Numbered from the stretch's first letter, positions 8,050 to 17,699 are shown. The stretch is DNA of 48,310 nt from Prosthecobacter sp. (GCF_029946185.1 NZ_JAQSEA010000124.1:1-48310), one strand, 5' to 3'. The notes: generated by a model from the sequence alone, not told the origin. A program made the numbers and translations.

Positions 8050-9462
8050 CTAGGCCAAAATCTGTTTGATCACATGGCACGGATCCACGCCTGTCAGCTT
8101 AAAGTCGAGCCCCGCTTTGCTGAAGGTGAGACGTTCGTGATCAATGCCCAGGCAGTGAAGAATCGTCGCCTGCAGATCGGCGACGTGAACTTCGTCTTCG
8201 ACGATGTTGAAGCCCATCTCATCCGTCGCACCAAGGGTGACCCCGCCTTTGATGCCACCACCGGCCATCCACATGCTGAAGGCCTGCGGATGGTGGTCGC
8301 GCCCTAGGCTGCGACCGAGAGAGACGCTGGCTTCGACCATCGGTGTGCGGCCGAATTCACCGCCCCACACAACCAGCGTGCTGTCGAGCAGGCCGCGTTG
8401 CTTGAGGTCTTTGACCAGCGCGGCGCTGGCTTGGTCAGTGATGCCGCAGTTCTTCTTCACATTGCCCGCCACATCGCTGTGCGCGTCCCAGCCTTCGTTG
8501 TAGATATTGATGAAGCGCACGCCGCGCTCGACCATGCGCCGTGCCAGCAGGCAGGCACGGGCGAAAGACGGGACCTTCGGATCGCAGCCGTACATTTTCA
8601 GAGTGGCCTCGTCCTCCTTGGTAAGGTCCATCAGTTCTGGTGCGGAGCTTTGCAGACGGTAAGCCATTTCGTAATTCGCGATGCGCGTGCCCGTTTCGCT
8701 GTCGCCATCGAGTTTGAGGCGGCGGTGGTTCATCGCGTTGATGAGTTCAATCGTGTCGCGCTGGGTGCCGGCCTCGATGCCCTGCGGCGTGCTCACATTC
8801 AAAATGGGATCGCCCGTGTTGCGGAAGCGCGTGCCGGAATACAGGCTGGGCAAAAAGCCGCTGCTCCAGCAGGCCGCCCCGCCGCTGATGCCGCTGCCGG
8901 TGCTCATCACGACAAACGACGGCAGATCCCGCGTCTCGGCCCCGAGACCATAGGTGATCCATGAGCCCATGCTGGGCCGCCCCGGCTGAGAGAAGCCCGT
9001 GTTCATGTAAATCTGCGCCGGTGCGTGGTTGAACTGCGTCGTGCGGCAGGATTTTACGATGGCGATGTCGTCCACCACCGAGGCTAGATGCGGCAGCATT
9101 TCGGAAAGCTCCGCACCGCTCTGCCCGTGCTTCGCAAACTGATAGCGCGGCCCCAGCACCGCTGCATCAGGCCGAATGAACGCATAGCGCTGCCCACCGA
9201 TGATCGAAGGTGGCAACGGCTTGCCCTCGTATTTCGTGAGCATGGGTTTGTTGTCGAACAACTCAAGCTGCGAAGGCGCGCCCGCCATGAACATGTGGAT
9301 GACCGCTTTGGCCTTCGGCGGGAAGTGTGTTGGCGCGGAGAGATTCGGACTCTGCCCCGCGCCATAGGCCGACTCCGCCAGCAATGAAGCCAGCGCGATC
9401 TTGCCGGTGCCGACGGCGCAGTCCTGGAAGAAGTGACGGCGGGTGATGTTGGAAGTGTTCAT
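8050..9462 (-). CDS. DUF1501 family protein, Tat-exported
   Basis: 470 residues. The N-terminus has a twin-arginine signal (TRRHFFQDCAVGTGKIALASLLAE). The family features are GAPSQLELFDNKP, the SCRTTQFNHAPAQIYMNTG block, VVWGGEFGRTPM and HHPQAFSMWMAGGGIKGG; this is an alkaline-phosphatase/sulfatase-like fold of unknown activity very common in Planctomycetes and Verrucomicrobia. It is nearly always encoded with a DUF1549/DUF1553 cytochrome-like protein, as here: its ATG overlaps the end of that gene by 4 bases (9459-9462). Confidence 0.93.
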   Translation of the reverse strand: MNTSNITRRHFFQDCAVGTGKIALASLLAESAYGAGQSPNLSAPTHFPPKAKAVIHMFMAGAPSQLELFDNKPMLTKYEGKPLPPSIIGGQRYAFIRPDAAVLGPRYQFAKHGQSGAELSEMLPHLASVVDDIAIVKSCRTTQFNHAPAQIYMNTGFSQPGRPSMGSWITYGLGAETRDLPSFVVMSTGSGISGGAACWSSGFLPSLYSGTRFRNTGDPILNVSTPQGIEAGTQRDTIELINAMNHRRLKLDGDSETGTRIANYEMAYRLQSSAPELMDLTKEDEATLKMYGCDPKVPSFARACLLARRMVERGVRFINIYNEGWDAHSDVAGNVKKNCGITDQASAALVKDLKQRGLLDSTLVVWGGEFGRTPMVEASVSLGRSLGRDHHPQAFSMWMAGGGIKGGVTLGATDEMGFNIVEDEVHVADLQATILHCLGIDHERLTFSKAGLDFKLTGVDPCHVIKQILA

Positions 9463-12416
9463 GGATGCGTGATGGCTTCGTCGAGGTTCAGTGCAGCGCG
9501 GCTCACATCGGTCCAGAGCGCTTCATCGGCGAGTTTCTTGTCGCGCTGCTTTTGCAAAAAGGCTTTCAGCATCGCCAGTTCGTCGGGTGCCGCAGGCCGG
9601 GTCGCGACGCGGCGGAAGATGTTTTGCAGGCGCTCATCATCACTCTGGGATTCAGCGATGACTTGCTTCGCCATCGCTTGCGCGGCTTCCATGAACATCT
9701 GGTCATTGAGCAGCGTGAGGGCTTGCAGCGGACTGTTGGAGACCTCGCGTTTGGCAAGGCAGGATTCACCGGTGGGCGCATCGAAGGTGGTGGCCATCGC
9801 AAACGGTGCCGTGCGTTTGGTGAAGGTGTAAAGACTGCGGCGGAAGTGATCCTCCCCTTCGCTGGTCTTCCATTCAAATTTGCCATAGGTGCCTTCCGAG
9901 GTGACACTGACAGGCTGTGGCGGATAGACACCCGGACCTCCCATCTTCGGTGACAGCACCCCGGCGGCTTTCAGCGCGGAATCACGAATGACCTCGGCAT
10001 CGAGCCGGAAGCGTGCGCCACGTGCGAACAGGATGTTCTCAGGGTCTTTTTGTGCGTGCTCAGGCGTAATGCGGCTGCCCTGTTTATAAGTCGCGCTGGT
10101 GACGATGAGTCGATGCAGCTTCTTCACTGACCAGCCCTGCTTCACGAACTCAACGGCAAGCCAGTCGAGCAGCTCCGGATGCGAAGGCGGATCACTCTGA
10201 TAACCGAAGTCTTCGAGCGACTTCACGATGCCGCGACCAAAGAACGCCTGCCACTGGCGGTTCACCGTCACGCGTGCGGTGAGCGGATTTTCAGGTGCAA
10301 ACAGCCACTTCGCAAAAGTGTAACGATTCGCAGGCGCATCCTTCGGCAGCGCAGGCAGGAACGCGGGCACGCCGGGTGAGACCGCCTCCTTCGGCTGCAG
10401 GTACTCGCCACGATGATAGCGGTGCGTGATGCGCGGGTTGTTCGCGGGGCGCTCATTCATCACGAGCGTGGCCTGACCACGCGGCGGCGTTTTGCGGGCG
10501 ATCAGCAAGGGCTTGGCGGCCTTCTCCATTTCAGGGGCGCTCTCGAGAAAACTTTGCAGCAACATGGCCCGTTTTAATTTGTCATCGCTGGCGAGCGCCT
10601 CCTCGACTTCCGCCGGAAGTCCCGTGGCCTCCGCGTGGTCGCTGGTGGTGACGGAAATGCGGAAGTGTCCCAGCGGGCAGGCGAAGTGCTTTTCAAACAG
10701 CATCTTCAAATCAAAGCCGCTTGTGAGATCGACTGGCTGATCAAAATGGAACACCGCCGCATGCTGCACGCCATAACCGCCCAGCACCTGCCAGCCGCTG
10801 GACATCTCGCCATCGAGCGTGGCGCTGGCGTTGTTCTTTTTCTTCGGCTTCGCTGCGGCTTTAGCTTTTGCCTTGGGAGCACTCGCATCACTGATGCGAT
10901 CATCCTCGTCATCGTTCGTGTCTTCAGCCCGGGCAATTTTGACGCCCTTGCCGTTTTGCGAAGCCTGCAGTTCACTCATGAAGAAGCCGCCGAGCGGTCC
11001 TTCGTAGTTGGTGAGTCCTGGACCGTCGTTCGGCAGGCTGGGATGTGAGGTCACCTCAATGCGGAGAGCACGCACACCCTTGATGGGTGCCTTGAAGCTC
11101 AGATCATAGACATCACTCTTCGAGATGTCACCGCTGCCGAGGATGAAGCCATCCGCCTCCTGCTCCAGATGCGGCATGGTGGTCTTCATGCCTGTGGGGC
11201 GAATGACCTCCCATTTCGATGCGCGATGGGATTCGCCTTCCAACCATCCCGCAAAACGGCTTTCCATGGCAGCCGTACCGCCGGGGAACTTCGCGGGCAG
11301 CTCGGCCTCGAGTTGGGCAATCTTCTCGGCATGGGCCTTCTGCTGCGCTTCAATCTCAGGCGTTGGAATGAAATAGGTGGGTTCGCTCGCGTTGTTCAGC
11401 AGCGCCAGCGTGCGATAGTAGTCGGTGTGGAGGATGGGGTCGTACTTGTGTGTGTGGCACTGACAGCAGTTCATCGTCAGCCCCATCCATGTCGTGCCGG
11501 TGACGCCAACTCGGTCCACCATCGCATAAAAGCGGTACTCATTGGGATCAATGCCGCCCTCCTCATTGAGCATCGTGTTGCGATGAAACCCGGTCGCGAT
11601 GAGATCCTCCGGCGTCGCATTCGGCAGCATGTCTCCGGCGAGTTGCTTGATGCTGAACTGATCAAACGGCATGTCAGCGTTCAACGCACGCACCACCCAG
11701 TCGCGGTAGGGCCAGATCTGGCGCGGGCGATCTTTCTCAAAGCCGTTCGTATCTGCGTAGCGTGCGAGGTCCAGCCAGCGCCGCGCCCAGCGCTCGCCGT
11801 ACTGTTTGGATGCGAGCAACGCATCCACGAGCTTGTCATAGGCATCAGGCGACTTGTCATTCACAAACGCATCCGCCTCCGCAGGTGTCGGCGGCAGACC
11901 GATGAGGTCGAGATAGACACGGCGAACGAGCGTGTAGCGATCCGCCTCAGCCGAGGGCTGCAAGCCTTCCTTCTTCAGACGATCTTGGATAAAAGCGTCG
12001 ATAGGATGAATGCCGGCCTTGGGCAGCTGCACCTGCTTCGGCGGTACATAGGCCCAGTGCGCCTCATACGGCGCCCCTTCAGCGATCCATGCCTTCAGAA
12101 TATTTTTCGCACTTTCCGGAAGGAAGGCCTTCGTGTGCGGCGGCGGCATGACCTCATCCTCATCGGTCGAGAAGACGCGCTTGATGAGTTCGCTGGCGTC
12201 CGGCTTGCCCGGCACGATGGCGAGTTCACCCGACTTGCCTTTTCCCATGGCCGAGTCACGCAGATCCAGCCGCAGCTTGCCTTTGCGCCCGTGTTCATCC
12301 ATGCCGTGGCATTTGAAACAATGCTGCGCGAGCACGGGCCGCACGTCACGGTTGAAATCGACGGCGAATCCAGTGGCGGGCAGAGCAAGGCAGAATAGAA
12401 AAGCGTGGCGTATCAT
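9459..12416 (-). CDS. PSCyt1/DUF1549/DUF1553 cytochrome c-like protein
   Basis: 985 residues from ATG 12416, chosen because it begins directly with the signal peptide MIRHAFLFCLALPATGFA; an upstream ATG at 12458 would add 14 residues. A haem-binding CFKCHG motif lies near residue 35 (PSCyt1 domain). DUF1549 follows at roughly 110-330 (RWLDLARYADTNGFEKDR, NCCQCHTHKYDPI), then a less conserved middle part with a lysine/alanine-rich insert, and DUF1553 at roughly 690-950 (NPLTARVTVNRQWQAFFGRGIV, SPLQALTLLNDQMFMEAA). It is a periplasmic or surface protein thought to work with DUF1501 partners; the activity is unknown. It starts 84 bases after the blaR1-like gene with no visible terminator between them. 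Confidence 0.92.
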   Translation of the reverse strand: MIRHAFLFCLALPATGFAVDFNRDVRPVLAQHCFKCHGMDEHGRKGKLRLDLRDSAMGKGKSGELAIVPGKPDASELIKRVFSTDEDEVMPPPHTKAFLPESAKNILKAWIAEGAPYEAHWAYVPPKQVQLPKAGIHPIDAFIQDRLKKEGLQPSAEADRYTLVRRVYLDLIGLPPTPAEADAFVNDKSPDAYDKLVDALLASKQYGERWARRWLDLARYADTNGFEKDRPRQIWPYRDWVVRALNADMPFDQFSIKQLAGDMLPNATPEDLIATGFHRNTMLNEEGGIDPNEYRFYAMVDRVGVTGTTWMGLTMNCCQCHTHKYDPILHTDYYRTLALLNNASEPTYFIPTPEIEAQQKAHAEKIAQLEAELPAKFPGGTAAMESRFAGWLEGESHRASKWEVIRPTGMKTTMPHLEQEADGFILGSGDISKSDVYDLSFKAPIKGVRALRIEVTSHPSLPNDGPGLTNYEGPLGGFFMSELQASQNGKGVKIARAEDTNDDEDDRISDASAPKAKAKAAAKPKKKNNASATLDGEMSSGWQVLGGYGVQHAAVFHFDQPVDLTSGFDLKMLFEKHFACPLGHFRISVTTSDHAEATGLPAEVEEALASDDKLKRAMLLQSFLESAPEMEKAAKPLLIARKTPPRGQATLVMNERPANNPRITHRYHRGEYLQPKEAVSPGVPAFLPALPKDAPANRYTFAKWLFAPENPLTARVTVNRQWQAFFGRGIVKSLEDFGYQSDPPSHPELLDWLAVEFVKQGWSVKKLHRLIVTSATYKQGSRITPEHAQKDPENILFARGARFRLDAEVIRDSALKAAGVLSPKMGGPGVYPPQPVSVTSEGTYGKFEWKTSEGEDHFRRSLYTFTKRTAPFAMATTFDAPTGESCLAKREVSNSPLQALTLLNDQMFMEAAQAMAKQVIAESQSDDERLQNIFRRVATRPAAPDELAMLKAFLQKQRDKKLADEALWTDVSRAALNLDEAITHP

Positions 12417-12500
12417 TACGGTGAATAAAAACGCCGTGAGCAGGCATTTTCTGACCACAAGACACGTACGAGCCGGATCAGCCAGCAGAAAGGCAGGTCT

Positions 12501-15500
12501 CTACTTTTCAGTCACCTGGATATCCAAAGGCGTCTTCGTCGCCTGTTCTTCAATGGAATAATAGGCAGTTCCTGAGTGCGGGTGCAGCGTTTTCGGATCG
12601 GTCCAGAACACCTGGCAATGGGTCTTGCCTGACACCCGGTTCCCCAGGGTGACCAGGCCTTGATCATCCGCCACGGCCTGCCTGGCAGTCCATGGTTCCT
12701 TTTTAAACTGCGCGTACTTCTCCGCGTCTTCTGCATGCATATTCATTCGGCTATAGCCCATCATGCTAAGTCCAGGCCATTCAAATTGAACGGTGGCTCC
12801 AGCGGCTGGACTGCCATCTGGAAGAAGAATACGCATGGTTCTTGTGACACAAGGCCTCGCGCTCAGGGTGACACTTTCCTTTACAGTCGAGTTCGCGATG
12901 TTGACGAGAGTGGAGCTGTCTATACTGAGAGGACCCCGAGTGGTCCAGCCTTTGCCGAGACCCGCCAGGTTCAACATTCCACGCGGTATACCCGTAAAAT
13001 GGAAACGGCCATCACGTCCCACGGGTGCCCAGACCGTCCAGGGAACAGTGGGCGGATAACCTTTTGCAATTTGGTTCAATTCTCCTTCGGATTTGACATA
13101 CACCCTCGCCACCACACCGCCGGTGCCGTCATAGTCAGCCGGTACTCCCTCGATTTTTCCTTCGATCTCGACTCCAGGCAGGAGTGTCACCGCCATTTTG
13201 ACTTCCCGACCAGGAGCCTTGCTCGCGCCGATAGCTTTGGAGAACAGCACCTGGCCCTCCGCCGTCGTGCCTTGCAGGAGAAAGTGGGTGCCATGCTCCA
13301 GTGCCAGCTGCGTCCTCAGTTCTCCCCCCTGAAGAAGCTGGTTCTCTGCGATCATCCCTGCACTGCTGTTGGCTGACCATTTCACAATCGGGTTCGCGAT
13401 CGTGATATTAACCGCTGTCTCAGGATAAATCCGGACCTCAGCCTTTCTGCCATCCATCAGCTCGGTTTTGCGAGACTTGGACCCATCCGGCGCGATTCCG
13501 ATGATCTGCACTCCGGATGCTTGGCGACCAGGGACTGGCATGCGTGGAAACATCAGCGTGGCTCTGCCCTTTTCATCACTGGTTGCCATCACGGCCTGAG
13601 CCAGCGCCTTGCCCAGGCCCATGGGAGCTTGGGCATGATCGACAAAATCGAGGACTTCGATCTTCACTCCTGCCACAGGTTTCTTATCGGCATCCATCGT
13701 CGTGATCTCGATTTTGCCGTTTGCCCCTTCAACGAAGACGGCAGGCTGTGATAGAGCAGATGGATCCGCACGCGGCTTGGGAGTGAGATCCTCTTTCTCC
13801 AGGATAATGTCTTCAAGTCGCATGGGTGATGCATTGCCTCCCGCCTCCACTTGGAAGCGCATCCATCTTCCAGCATCTCGCGGCAGATCCATGCCGGGCC
13901 CTCTTGGCATGACGCTGACATTGAGTTCATAGTTCCCAGGCGGCAGCGCCTCGGTGATGAAGCGTCCATCCGGGTCCGGCTGCCGCATGCTGGGCACGGG
14001 CATCCCATTGCTGGTGATGTTAAAGAAAATGGAGTAGGCATCGCTGCGGAATCCATACCCTTCCGGCATTATGATCCGGCCTTGGACAGCACGAACCCCG
14101 CCCACCTGGCTTTGGCGCAGGAAGTTTCCGAGGATCATCTGTCTGGCGCTCTGCGGCCCTGTCCCTACTGTCACCTGCGTGGTCGACAGATATTCTTTTT
14201 TGATCCCTACTCCATCAATCGCGACTCCGCTAAAGCTCGCTCCCGGCAGCAGATGGTCGATCTTGTAGCCACCATTCTTGTCCGTGGTAAATTTAATGCT
14301 GTGAGTGATCTTGAGCGTTTCGGGGTTGGAAACGAGATCGGCATCTCCTCTGGCATTGATGACCACCGTCGCTTCCGCAACCGGGCTGCCGTCATTGCGG
14401 AGCATGCGTCCGCTCATGGATGCCCAGCGCTCCAGTTTGAAGACAACACCCGGCTTCAGATCTCGTGCCCGCATCCGTGCAAAGCCTGCCTTGGGATGCA
14501 TGGCCACGATCCATAGCTTGTCCTTCAGCACGGGTTCCACATCAGGCAACCTGATTGCACCGTCTTCTTTCGAGTAGTCCAGGCTGATCAAGAAATTGCC
14601 AGAGGCCATGTTCACCCGGTCTCTCGACCGCATCATCTCCAGCGTGATTGGTTTGAAGCTCTCCACCAGCCTCACCGCATCCTCCACCACCCAGACCATG
14701 GCATCTTTGACAGGCTCACCCACAAAATTCACCACCTTGCCTTGGATGCGCTCCACCGCCTCCAAGGCTGCGTCAAACGTCGTCTCGCGTTCCGTAACTT
14801 TCATGACCTTGGACTGAACAGCCATGTCGGGAGCCCATGCACGCACGATGATCTCATTCAAATCACGCACCTTCACAGCAAGCCGGTATTCCCCCGCTTC
14901 ATTGGTATGGGCGAAAGGATGCTTCCACTCAAAACGGCTGATGAAGGTCATCTTGTTTTCTATGCCGAAAAACACGCGTGCATCTTTGATGGGTTTGCCA
15001 TCGCGCTTGTCCGTTATTTTACCCACGATCCAGGAGACTTGGGGCAGCACGAGGCGACGTTCTTCGCTCTGCGTGATCCCTTGGAAAATGAGCACGTTTG
15101 ATTCGGCAAAGTCACCGTGCTCGGCGCGCAGATTCAAGGAGGCTGACTTGAAGATCTCTTCAAAACTGAACTTCCCCTCTTCACCCGTCAGTTGTTCTTT
15201 CCTGTCCGATCCGCTGCGCATGTTGATGGACATCCGAACCTTCGCCCCCTTCACCGGCCTGCCTTCGTCATCCACGACGATGCCAGTCACGCTCGTCGTC
15301 GCCGAATCATCGTCAGCCTTGCTAGGCTTCTTTCCTTCTTCCGCAGGTGAACTGCTCAGACCGATGACCGCCATCACCATGAAGGCCGCCATTCCAATCC
15401 CCCACCGTGTTCGTCGTCCCCGTGCAATGTCCATGAGACCCTCGATGCGGCGGCGCAGATCCTTCTTATTTTCCGAGATGCCCAGCAGCGTGGCGGAGGC

Positions 15501-16436
15501 CAGCCACACCATCCACCCGGCGGTCGCGTAACGTGAAAAACCGAGCAGCATCTCCCCATACCGGTGTGCCTCGCTGGCATCGGTGCAGCGCAGCGCATGC
15601 GCATCCGCCGCCATCTCTGCCTCGGCGCGCAGCCGTCTTGCTGCGATCCACACCATCGGATTAAACCAATGCAGGGCGATCACGCAGGATGAAAAAATCT
15701 GAGCCCACAGGTCATGTCTTTTGAGGTGTGCAAGTTCATGCAGAAGGACGAGCTTTAAAGCAGCCGCATCCTTCCCCACCGCGACCTGCCTGGGCAGCAG
15801 GATCACAGGTCGCAGCACTCCGAAAAGGGAAGGCGCGCGAACAGCATCCGTCACCATCAGCCTCGGCACATGCCGGACATGGGCAAGCCGGCAGGCCTCC
15901 TCTAAAAGGTCGCTGATTTCGCTGAAGGCCTCGCTGGCATCTCGGCGAATCCGGCGTTGCAACCTCAGATGCAGCACGATCATCACGCTGAACACCGCCG
16001 CCACTCCGCAGAGCCACAAAATGGAAAGCCTTCTCTGCAAAGACCAGGAAGGAGCCTCCGCCATGGGCGCAGGAAGCTGCACCACAGGTCTGACAACACC
16101 TGGCATTTCCGGCACAGGCACAGCAGGGCTGAGGGACAGCACTCTCACAGCAGGCTCCTCCGCCGCCACCTCTTCCTCAACAACCACCGCAGGCGCTGGC
16201 TCAAACAGCGCCGGAACATCGGCCAGCCCATGCAGAGAGAAGGAGAAATGACCAAGGTCCGGCACCATGAAGCGCAGCAGCACCAGCAGCCACAGCCCAT
16301 GCCGCCATGCGGGTGAAAGGTGCCGGTGCAGCACCAGCAGGACCAGCCCGGCGACCAGTGCCAGGAGCGTGCCCTTCGATGATAAGAGCGCCAGAGATTG
16401 CAGCCAGAGTTCGACGAATTCGATGAGTGCATTCAT
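12501..16436 (-). CDS. BlaR1-type M56 metallopeptidase with very large carboxypeptidase-regulatory-like C-terminus
   Basis: 1311 residues, about twice the length of typical BlaR1/MecR1. The N-terminal membrane part has helices near 20-37, 45-58 and 137-156, and a zinc peptidase site HELAH at residues 233-237, with the downstream RLRAEAEMAADAHAL helix; a further helix is at about 347-362. In BlaR1 this domain cleaves the BlaI repressor on signal. The penicillin-binding sensor domain is absent. Instead about 950 residues follow, with repeated prealbumin-like/CarboxypepD_reg modules (VTGIVVDDEGRPVKGAKV, IVGKITDKRDGKPIKDARV, IQGKVVNFVGEPVKDAMVWV). The gene begins 7 bases after blaI. The signal it senses is unknown; a surface ligand or polysaccharide is conceivable. 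Confidence 0.9.
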   Translation of the reverse strand: MNALIEFVELWLQSLALLSSKGTLLALVAGLVLLVLHRHLSPAWRHGLWLLVLLRFMVPDLGHFSFSLHGLADVPALFEPAPAVVVEEEVAAEEPAVRVLSLSPAVPVPEMPGVVRPVVQLPAPMAEAPSWSLQRRLSILWLCGVAAVFSVMIVLHLRLQRRIRRDASEAFSEISDLLEEACRLAHVRHVPRLMVTDAVRAPSLFGVLRPVILLPRQVAVGKDAAALKLVLLHELAHLKRHDLWAQIFSSCVIALHWFNPMVWIAARRLRAEAEMAADAHALRCTDASEAHRYGEMLLGFSRYATAGWMVWLASATLLGISENKKDLRRRIEGLMDIARGRRTRWGIGMAAFMVMAVIGLSSSPAEEGKKPSKADDDSATTSVTGIVVDDEGRPVKGAKVRMSINMRSGSDRKEQLTGEEGKFSFEEIFKSASLNLRAEHGDFAESNVLIFQGITQSEERRLVLPQVSWIVGKITDKRDGKPIKDARVFFGIENKMTFISRFEWKHPFAHTNEAGEYRLAVKVRDLNEIIVRAWAPDMAVQSKVMKVTERETTFDAALEAVERIQGKVVNFVGEPVKDAMVWVVEDAVRLVESFKPITLEMMRSRDRVNMASGNFLISLDYSKEDGAIRLPDVEPVLKDKLWIVAMHPKAGFARMRARDLKPGVVFKLERWASMSGRMLRNDGSPVAEATVVINARGDADLVSNPETLKITHSIKFTTDKNGGYKIDHLLPGASFSGVAIDGVGIKKEYLSTTQVTVGTGPQSARQMILGNFLRQSQVGGVRAVQGRIIMPEGYGFRSDAYSIFFNITSNGMPVPSMRQPDPDGRFITEALPPGNYELNVSVMPRGPGMDLPRDAGRWMRFQVEAGGNASPMRLEDIILEKEDLTPKPRADPSALSQPAVFVEGANGKIEITTMDADKKPVAGVKIEVLDFVDHAQAPMGLGKALAQAVMATSDEKGRATLMFPRMPVPGRQASGVQIIGIAPDGSKSRKTELMDGRKAEVRIYPETAVNITIANPIVKWSANSSAGMIAENQLLQGGELRTQLALEHGTHFLLQGTTAEGQVLFSKAIGASKAPGREVKMAVTLLPGVEIEGKIEGVPADYDGTGGVVARVYVKSEGELNQIAKGYPPTVPWTVWAPVGRDGRFHFTGIPRGMLNLAGLGKGWTTRGPLSIDSSTLVNIANSTVKESVTLSARPCVTRTMRILLPDGSPAAGATVQFEWPGLSMMGYSRMNMHAEDAEKYAQFKKEPWTARQAVADDQGLVTLGNRVSGKTHCQVFWTDPKTLHPHSGTAYYSIEEQATKTPLDIQVTEK

Positions 16437-16443
16437 AAAAAAT

Positions 16444-16860
16444 TTAGGAGTTGGGTTTGATCTGGTCCAGCAGTGCCTTGAGTTCAGCGATGTCCTTCTT
16501 CGTCAGTGAATGATGCTCGGCCACATGCGCGACAAGCGGCTGCAGCGCGCCGCCGAACATGCGGTCCAAGAAACTGCGCGTCTCATCCTCCACACACGCG
16601 GAGCGCACCACGGCGGGCGTGTAGAGAAAGCGGTTCCCCTGCGGCTCTGTCGCCAGCGCACCTTTCGCGGTAAGCCGCGCCAGCAGCGTCACCACCGTCG
16701 CCCGCTTCCATCCCCTGCCTTCCTCCAGCAGGGTCGCAATCTCCTGGGAAGTGCGCGGGGACTTCTCCCACAGCAGTTCCATGATGTCCCACTCCGCCTC
16801 GGTGATAGCGACAGCCTCAGGTGCCGGAGGCGCGGTTTTTTGAACATGTTTTTTGCTCAT
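16444..16860 (-). CDS. blaI: BlaI/MecI/CopY-family repressor
   Basis: 138 residues from ATG 16860 (MSKKHVQKTAPP). The winged-helix domain is clear (TEAEWDIMELLWEKSPRTSQEIATLL, GWKRATVVTLLARLTAKGAL, NRFLYTPAV), followed by the dimerisation segment (SFLDRMFGGALQPLVAHVAEH...LTKKDIAELKALLDQI). It binds TACA/TGTA operators and is inactivated when the M56 partner cleaves it. Two such operators lie immediately upstream at 16863-16895. It is the first gene of the minus-strand run that continues to pdxA. Confidence 0.94.
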   Translation of the reverse strand: MSKKHVQKTAPPAPEAVAITEAEWDIMELLWEKSPRTSQEIATLLEEGRGWKRATVVTLLARLTAKGALATEPQGNRFLYTPAVVRSACVEDETRSFLDRMFGGALQPLVAHVAEHHSLTKKDIAELKALLDQIKPNS

Positions 16861-16862
16861 GT

Positions 16863-16897
16863 TTACAACTGTAAGCAATAACGCCTACATCTGTAAA
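16863..16897. promoter_or_regulatory. Twin BlaI-type operators in the blaI promoter
   Basis: Read on the minus strand, two sites TACAGATGTA (16895-16886) and TACAGTTGTA (16873-16864) share TACAGWTGTA, the TACA-N2-TGTA form of BlaI/MecI/CopY operators. Their centres are 22 bases apart, about two helical turns, so two dimers would sit on one face. Promoter-like hexamers (TTTACA and TACAGT, 18 bases apart) overlap the sites, consistent with autorepression. Confidence 0.75.
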
Positions 16898-16916
16898 CAA
16901 TTATTTTTCGCCCCGC

Positions 16917-17699
16917 TCAATATCCCCCGGCGCCAATTTTACCACCAGCGGCATCGCGCGTGCCAGCCGCTTCCCGCTTGCGGTAGTCGTCCATCATCGC
17001 CGCCGTCGCCGTCGCACCGCAGCGGCTTCCGCCGAGGTCACGCACCTTGATAAGCCCATTGAGATCACGGACCCCACCCGCCGCTTTCACCTGCACCTTG
17101 GGTCCGCAACTCGCACGCATCAGAGCCAGATCATGTTCAGTCGCTCCTTTGTAGTTGTAGCTGCCATCCACCTGCTTCACAAAGCCGTAACCGGTGCTCG
17201 TCTTCACCCAATCGGCCCCGGCGCGTTCGCAGATTTCGCAGAGCCTGCGCTTGAAGTCGTCGCTGCTGAGACCCGCACCGCCGTTGGTCAGATAATCATT
17301 TTCAAAAATCACCTTCACCTTCGCCCCGTGCTTGTGCGCTTCGTCGCAGACCGCTTTCACGTCCGACTCCACGTAGCTCCAGTCACCTCCCAGTGCCTTG
17401 CCAAGGTTCACCACCATGTCGATCTCGTTCGCGCCGTCTTTGCAGGCCAGTTCAGTCTCGTAGCGCTTCGATTCCGTGGCGCTGTTGCCATGCGGAAATC
17501 CGATCACGCAGCCAACCAGCACACCGGACCCACGCAGCCATTCCACCGCCTGCTTCACCGCGTAGGGCTTGATGCAAACCGAGGCCACCTGGTACTGCGC
17601 CGCCAGTTTGCAGCCCGCTTCCAGATCCGCATCCGTCATCGTCGGATGCAGCAGGCTGTGGTCGATCATCTTGGCGAGGTCGGAGTAGCTGTATTTCAT
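16917..17699 (-). CDS. deoC: Deoxyribose-phosphate aldolase
   Basis: 260 residues. DeoC cleaves 2-deoxyribose-5-phosphate to glyceraldehyde-3-phosphate and acetaldehyde in deoxynucleoside catabolism. Motifs: IDHSLLHPTMTD, VASVCIKPYAV, GFPHGNS, DGANEIDMVVNLG, the Schiff-base lysine in DWVKTSTGYG and the second lysine in VQVKAAGGVRD. The C-terminus runs on past the family core with a Gly/Ala-rich tail (EAAGTRDAAGGKIGAGGY). The ATG directly abuts the palindrome at 17701-17736, so its leader must be very short. Regulation by the divergent GntR protein is likely. Confidence 0.94.
   Translation of the reverse strand: MKYSYSDLAKMIDHSLLHPTMTDADLEAGCKLAAQYQVASVCIKPYAVKQAVEWLRGSGVLVGCVIGFPHGNSATESKRYETELACKDGANEIDMVVNLGKALGGDWSYVESDVKAVCDEAHKHGAKVKVIFENDYLTNGGAGLSSDDFKRRLCEICERAGADWVKTSTGYGFVKQVDGSYNYKGATEHDLALMRASCGPKVQVKAAGGVRDLNGLIKVRDLGGSRCGATATAAMMDDYRKREAAGTRDAAGGKIGAGGY

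Noticed and set aside
11169..12398. 409-residue plus-strand open frame inside the DUF1549/1553 gene
   Set aside because: Arg/His-rich shadow without family features, opposite a gene with clear DUF domains.
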